Below, one piece after another: positions 60,359 through 64,000 of a stretch of 64,000 nt of DNA. Where the stretch lies: the NCBI RefSeq assembly GCF_002105155.1, contig NW_019028981.1, positions 558,001 to 622,000 of the forward strand, read 5' to 3'. Both the position numbers and the translations under genes were made by a program. This DNA is from Lobosporangium transversale (Eukaryota > Mortierellomycota > Mortierellomycetes > Mortierellales > Mortierellaceae). The first letter of the stretch is position 1. The number at the start of each line of letters is the position of its first letter. A model generated the notes under the pieces. The model did not search any database, had not been told where the DNA came from, and saw only the letters and a program-made list of their open reading frames with translations.

Positions 60359-60432
60359 GTTTGTATGGTGTAGTTGGTTATCACGTCTGTCTAACACACA
60401 GACGGTCCTCGGTTCGAGTCCGAGTACAAACA
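60359..60432 (+). tRNA. tRNA-Val (anticodon AAC)
   Basis: Full cloverleaf: acceptor GTTTGTA pairs with TACAAAC, the D arm has GTGTAGTTGGTTATCAC, the anticodon stem GTCTGT pairs with ACAGAC around loop CTAACAC (anticodon AAC), and the T arm is CTCGG-TTCGAGT-CCGAG. A-box and B-box sequences are intact, there is no intron, and a TTTT terminator follows at 60434. A TATA-rich stretch lies about 45 bases upstream. It lies about 120 bases from the 5' end of the LINE, which points the other way. Confidence 0.97.
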
Positions 60433-60634
60433 CTTTTGTATACTCCATTTTGAAATGGGAATGTTCGCTCTTTCTCTAGGCTCGAATTCAGTAAGAGAGG
60501 GAAGCTTGCATCTAAACGTGCAAGCCAAATTTTGTTGCCTTTTTTATAGGCAAAGACATTACGCTTCTCCTCTCAGACTGGGAGCAAACTCGGCCTTCTA
60601 CTATGCTCTGGCGATCATGCGATATTTTAATTTA
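60433..60634. other. Short spacer, nothing recognised
   Basis: Two hundred bases between the tRNA gene and the TIR element. A Pol III terminator TTTT is at its start. The segment 60475-60600 is less AT-rich than its surroundings and holds an open frame of 61 codons with no known relative. Confidence 0.4.
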
Positions 60635-60832
60635 GGATGAAGTTATTTGCACGGGCCCGTACACCCCTTATTTGTACGGCCCCCGTGCAAATAAATTTTT
60701 ACTTATAAAAAAAATTATTTGCACTGCCCCGTACACACTCTATTTACACTGCTCCCCCCGTACAAATAAAAAAAAGTTATTTGCACGAGGGGTCTTTTTT
60801 TTATTTGCACGGGGTCTCTTTTTCATCTACAA
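60635..60832 (+). repeat. Left terminal inverted repeat with subrepeats
   Basis: Motifs TTATTTGCACGGG, TTATTTGTACGGC, CCCGTGCAAATAA, TTATTTGCACTG, TATTTACACTG, CCCGTACAAATAA, TTATTTGCACGAG and TTATTTGCACGGG follow one another, separated by A/T runs. Neighbouring motifs face each other and could form small hairpins. Confidence 0.8.
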
Positions 60833-62254
60833 GCAGCAACGTGTATCCTACAGACTACATGATTCTGGCTTTATATAAATAAGTGGAGGTGAGTCTAGAG
60901 TAGAGAGGGGTCTGGAATTATTACTGGTGGAAGTTGCAGCGCCGTGGGAGCTGCCAAACAGCTCATTTGTGACATACAAAAATACTACCATTAGACCCAT
61001 ATAGCGTATACGATGATTTAAATTACCACTCACGTGGGGCAGACAAGAACCCTCTCTTTGTCCTCCTTAGTTGGTGCAATGTTTTAACCTAATTGATATA
61101 ACTTACTATGTATGTAATATGGAGCTAAAGTTCACCTTTTATTAATGAGGCAATGTGGATAATCACTGAAGTTTTTGGGCAGTACAGGCTGAGGGAAAAC
61201 GGCAAGAAATAAGATTGAAGACAGTGCTTCTCTTCATTACCATTTCAAGTGATTGTACAATATGAAGCTGGTCCTTTAGACGCAGTGAGCATCTACATGT
61301 GCTGCTGAGTATGCAATACTGCGTGCTAAAGACGAACCAAGGTAAGTTGGCTATGATAATAAACTTGGAATGTAATGAGACAAAACTAAGGATTGTTGCG
61401 ATTAGCAGTCATTTATATGGGTTTTTACTATAGCTAAGGTTTTTACCCTTTTTATTTAACGAAGATCCCTGGATCATAATAAAGACATCTTTTTTTCGTT
61501 CTCGCTAATTATTATGACCCTGGCATATTTCAATAACAGAAAAGAATATTTATGTCTCTTTTCTATCACTATTAGTCACGGTTATGCTATTAAAGTATTT
61601 TAGCCACTTAGATATAGAGATATAGGTGATTGTGGCACGATCGGCTTTGAGTGCGAACTGTCACCAACTATCAAAAGACAAGTAATATCGGGTAAGAGGA
61701 TAGATATTCCACAAAATAAGCTGAGGTCTACCCATTGTATTTTGATGAATTTGATAAACAAAATAGTACCGAGGGCGCTTGAGTTCTTAATAAAGGACGA
61801 CAGAGATAAGGACATCTAAGAGGAAAGAAAGAGACTAGTAACATGGCGCGCTATGCATCATAGCAATGAGTATGGTAGTATGATTGGTTGTACATCTACC
61901 GACACAAACTACACGTTAGAGATTCCTAATAACTGAATTCATCGTTGTGTGCTTAATAGTGTACGGAAATACCTAAGATGTATGCACGCGTTAAATGAAA
62001 GAAAGCATCGGGGAACCATAACAATGCAACCAACAAAAGTGCAAAGTAAAGCTGCATAGTATATTTCAACTATAGATAAATCATTTGTAATTCTGTATTT
62101 AGTCCCAGTCGCATAAAGAATGCCAACATCTACTCTGAGCTACATACGAACTTGATAAGATATTCTGGTCAGTATTTGATGCTTAGGCAGCGGCTCTAGA
62201 TCTAAGCCTGTGTCATGGAAGGCTTCCTGGTTATGGTGTTTAGGGCTAAAATAA

Positions 62255-62437
62255 AGACCCCGTACAAATAAAAAAAAAGACCCCCCGTGCAAATAACTTT
62301 TTTTTATTTGCACGGGGGGAGCGGTGTAAATAAGGTGTGTACGGGGCAGTGCAAATAGATTTTTTAAATATTTGTACGGGGCAGTGCAAATAGATTTTTT
62401 AAATATTTGTACGGCCCCCGTGCAAATATCTTTTTTC
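62255..62437 (-). repeat. Right terminal inverted repeat with subrepeats
   Basis: Reverse complement of the left end with one internal duplication: the unit CGGGGCAGTGCAAATAGATT plus an AT tail occurs twice in a row (about 62343-62405). The shared inner part GCTCCCCCCGT(A/G)CAAATAA is nearly identical in both ends. Confidence 0.8.
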
Positions 62438-62866
62438 TTTAATTTATCTCTGGCCCATGGCCCATTGTTTACTTTTTTAGCTTTTTTCGTTGGAGGGCAA
62501 TTGCTTCCTGTCTATTGACATTTTTATTTGGATAAAATAATAACCCCTCTGCAAATAAAAAAAATTATTCGCATGGAGGGACAGTCTGAATAAGATGTGC
62601 ACGCCTTTCTTTCAAAAGCCATCTGTGAAGAAAAAGACAAAGGTAGCACAGATGGGCAGTCTACGCAGCATAGTATACAAGTATTGCTTAAGCAAACAAG
62701 ACATTTTTTTTTTCTTCTTTTTTCTATTAGTATTTAGTTTATAAGCAGGAGAATATGGTCTATTGCCTATTTGATCCTGGTAGTATTTTCAGCTTCTTGG
62801 TCTTCAGTTAATTCCCGTCATAAGTTATTTCAAGCTCTTCTTCTCTTCTGCTTCCTTTCTGTTTCT
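62438..62866. other. Spacer with a decayed motif remnant
   Basis: At 62540-62605 a weaker pair (CCCTCTGCAAATAA and TTATTCGCATGGAGGG) resembles the motifs of the TIR element, probably a remnant of another copy. The rest is probably the 3' flank of the J-domain gene. No gene is seen. Confidence 0.5.
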
Positions 62867-63795
62867 CTAGCTCATATATCTACTTCCAAACTTATCCCGA
62901 ATGATATCACAGCTTGGTGTAGTCATCCGTTCTGCAGCTTCCCACATCTTCTTGTCCCTACCGAAGAATCCCTGGGCTCGACTGTGGGCTAGCTCTTTGC
63001 GCTTGATCTCATTCAAACACTCGTTTCGCATATATTTTAAGTACGTTGTCTCGACATTTTCTTCCAGTTGAGTCAAAATCTGTTGTACTTTAACACCATT
63101 GATCACTTTGTTGAGATCTAACACATGTACGTCCCTCTTTTCACCACCACCAGGTTTCGTAAATGTGTTCCTGAATCTTCGTTCATTCACAAAGTAAGGA
63201 ACGTGATGTGCGCTAGTAAAACGTGCTGATTGATAAGATCCATGTGCACCCAATGAGAAATCGGAGGCTGCAGGTGAGCTGTCGCGAGAGGAAGAGGAAT
63301 CGCTATCTGAGAAAAAGTTTGATGTCAGGGAAATGATGAAGAGGAGGATCAGAGGTAGGATTTGAATCAGGCTGGAGAATCCACTAGTTGCACCGGCTCC
63401 CTGTGCCTGCTGCTGTGGTTGTCTTTGTGTTTGTTGCGTATATGGGCGGAAGGGTCGGGGACCAAATCCTGGTCCAGCAAACGTTGCAGAGTGGAATGCT
63501 ATAAAAAAAATATAAAAAAACAGTCAGCTTAAGCCTTTGACCTAAAATGAAGTGTTAGATAACATCAAATAGTAGCCTGACTTACAACCACCAAAGCTGC
63601 CGCCTCCAAAGAACATGTTGAAAAGCTCCTCCGGCGAGATTTCTTCGCCAAAGCCGTTCATGCCATTAAATCCTTGGCCCATAGGCGATGCTCTGTCATA
63701 ATTAACTCCAGAGCTCCTGCCACTCTCAGGTCCATGTTGATCAAAGATCGCTCGCTTTTGTGGATCGCTCAAAACTGTGAATGCCTTGGAGACGA
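62867..63795 (-). CDS. ER-membrane J-domain protein (Hlj1/DNAJB12-like), 5' end outside the window
   Basis: Hsp40 co-chaperone that recruits Hsp70 to the cytosolic face of the ER for protein quality control. Two exons are visible on the minus strand, 63586-63795 and 62867-63498, joined in phase. Exon one starts inside the J domain (VSKAFTVLSDPQKRAIFDQHGPES); the part with the HPD motif must lie in an exon beyond the window end. Then come a Gly/Phe-rich segment (FNMFFGGGSFGGSFHSATF), a Pro/Gln-rich linker, a membrane helix (LIQILPLILLFIISLTSNFF), and a C-terminal DUF1977-like domain (VPYFVNERRF, VEKR-like RDVHVLDL, ending CLNEIKRKELAH...). The C-terminus is complete at the TAG at 62867. The intron at the 5' side is at least 200 bases. 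Confidence 0.88.
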
Positions 63796-64000
63796 CTAAT
63801 AAATTGACAGAAAAAAAGTGAGTGATTGGTGCAATGCTTTTATCAAAAAGAGATGCCATGAAGACTTAAAAAGCTGTTCATATCTATCCTTTTTTTGGTT
63901 CATATTTTCTTTTCAGCTCATAAAATGACCAACGTTTGTTCAGTATTATAAACAGAGCAATTTGATCTGATTTGGACACCTGAAGGTTTTTTTATTCTTA

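Larger units (their letters stand above)
60635..62437. mobile_element. Non-coding DNA element with long terminal inverted repeats
   Basis: The left end (60635-60832) and right end (about 62255-62437) are inverted copies of one another. Each is built from eight or more iterations of TTATTTGCACGG or its complement CCGTGCAAATAA, with variants such as TTTGTACGG and CAGTGCAAATA. The flanks share the 9-bp direct repeat TTTAATTTA (60626-60634 and 62438-62446), which fits a target-site duplication. The inner 1.4 kb has no coding frame above 71 codons. This looks like a non-autonomous DNA transposon; a 9-bp duplication with long inverted repeats suggests a Mutator-like mover, as inference. Confidence 0.75.

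Noticed and set aside
61600-61815. 71-codon minus-strand frame inside the TIR element as a transposase
   Set aside because: It is too short and has no DDE-type motif; the element is treated as non-coding.

Overview
The window is nuclear DNA of a filamentous fungus. Evidence: spliced genes with canonical GT/AG introns, a cAMP-dependent protein kinase, a pentatricopeptide-repeat (PPR) protein, ribosomal protein eS25, a FAN1 nuclease and an APE-type LINE. The mixture (FAN1, a concentrative nucleoside transporter, AT-rich intergenic DNA with long poly(A)/poly(T) runs, and a LINE1-like element with separate ORF1 and ORF2) fits an early-diverging fungus, most likely Mucoromycota. That placement is inference; no marker gene was compared.

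Layout. 1-1655 (+): 3' part of tyrosyl-DNA phosphodiesterase 1 (five exons). 4813-7094 (+): nucleoside transporter. 7.1-13.6 kb: no gene supported, but one 26-bp inverted repeat. 13639-15825 (+): leucine-rich repeat protein. 16185-17958 (-): nitronate monooxygenase. 18362-19805 (-): ribosomal protein eS25, divergent from a PPR protein at 19989-22769 (+). 22942-26400 (-): Ser/Gln/Asn-rich protein with internal repeats. 27058-28944 (-): single-pass membrane protein. 31082-34112 or -35519 (-): PKA catalytic subunit with an intron of 1.84 kb and a Gln-rich N-terminus. 38147-40091 (-): 14-TM MFS transporter. 44025-48045 (-): FAN1 with its VRR-NUC domain, rebuilt here from eight exons. 48.3-60.2 kb: a cluster of three LINE copies, two decayed and one apparently intact with two overlapping ORFs and a tRNA-like leader. 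60359-60432 (+): tRNA-Val(AAC). 60635-62437: a non-coding element with long terminal inverted repeats built from iterated GTGCAAATAA-type motifs. 62867-63795 (-): 3' part of an ER-type J-domain protein running off the window.

The genes do not form a pathway. TDP1 and FAN1 are both DNA-repair nucleases/phosphodiesterases but lie 42 kb apart. The most interesting part is 48-62.5 kb, a repeat island where a coding-competent LINE carries exact Pol III A-box and B-box matches in its 5' leader and sits about 120 bp upstream of a real tRNA gene, next to a TIR element. Homopolymer runs of 20-35 A or T recur in introns and intergenic DNA, several directly at splice acceptors. Exon joins given here were derived by eye from splice signals, reading phase and family alignment from memory.
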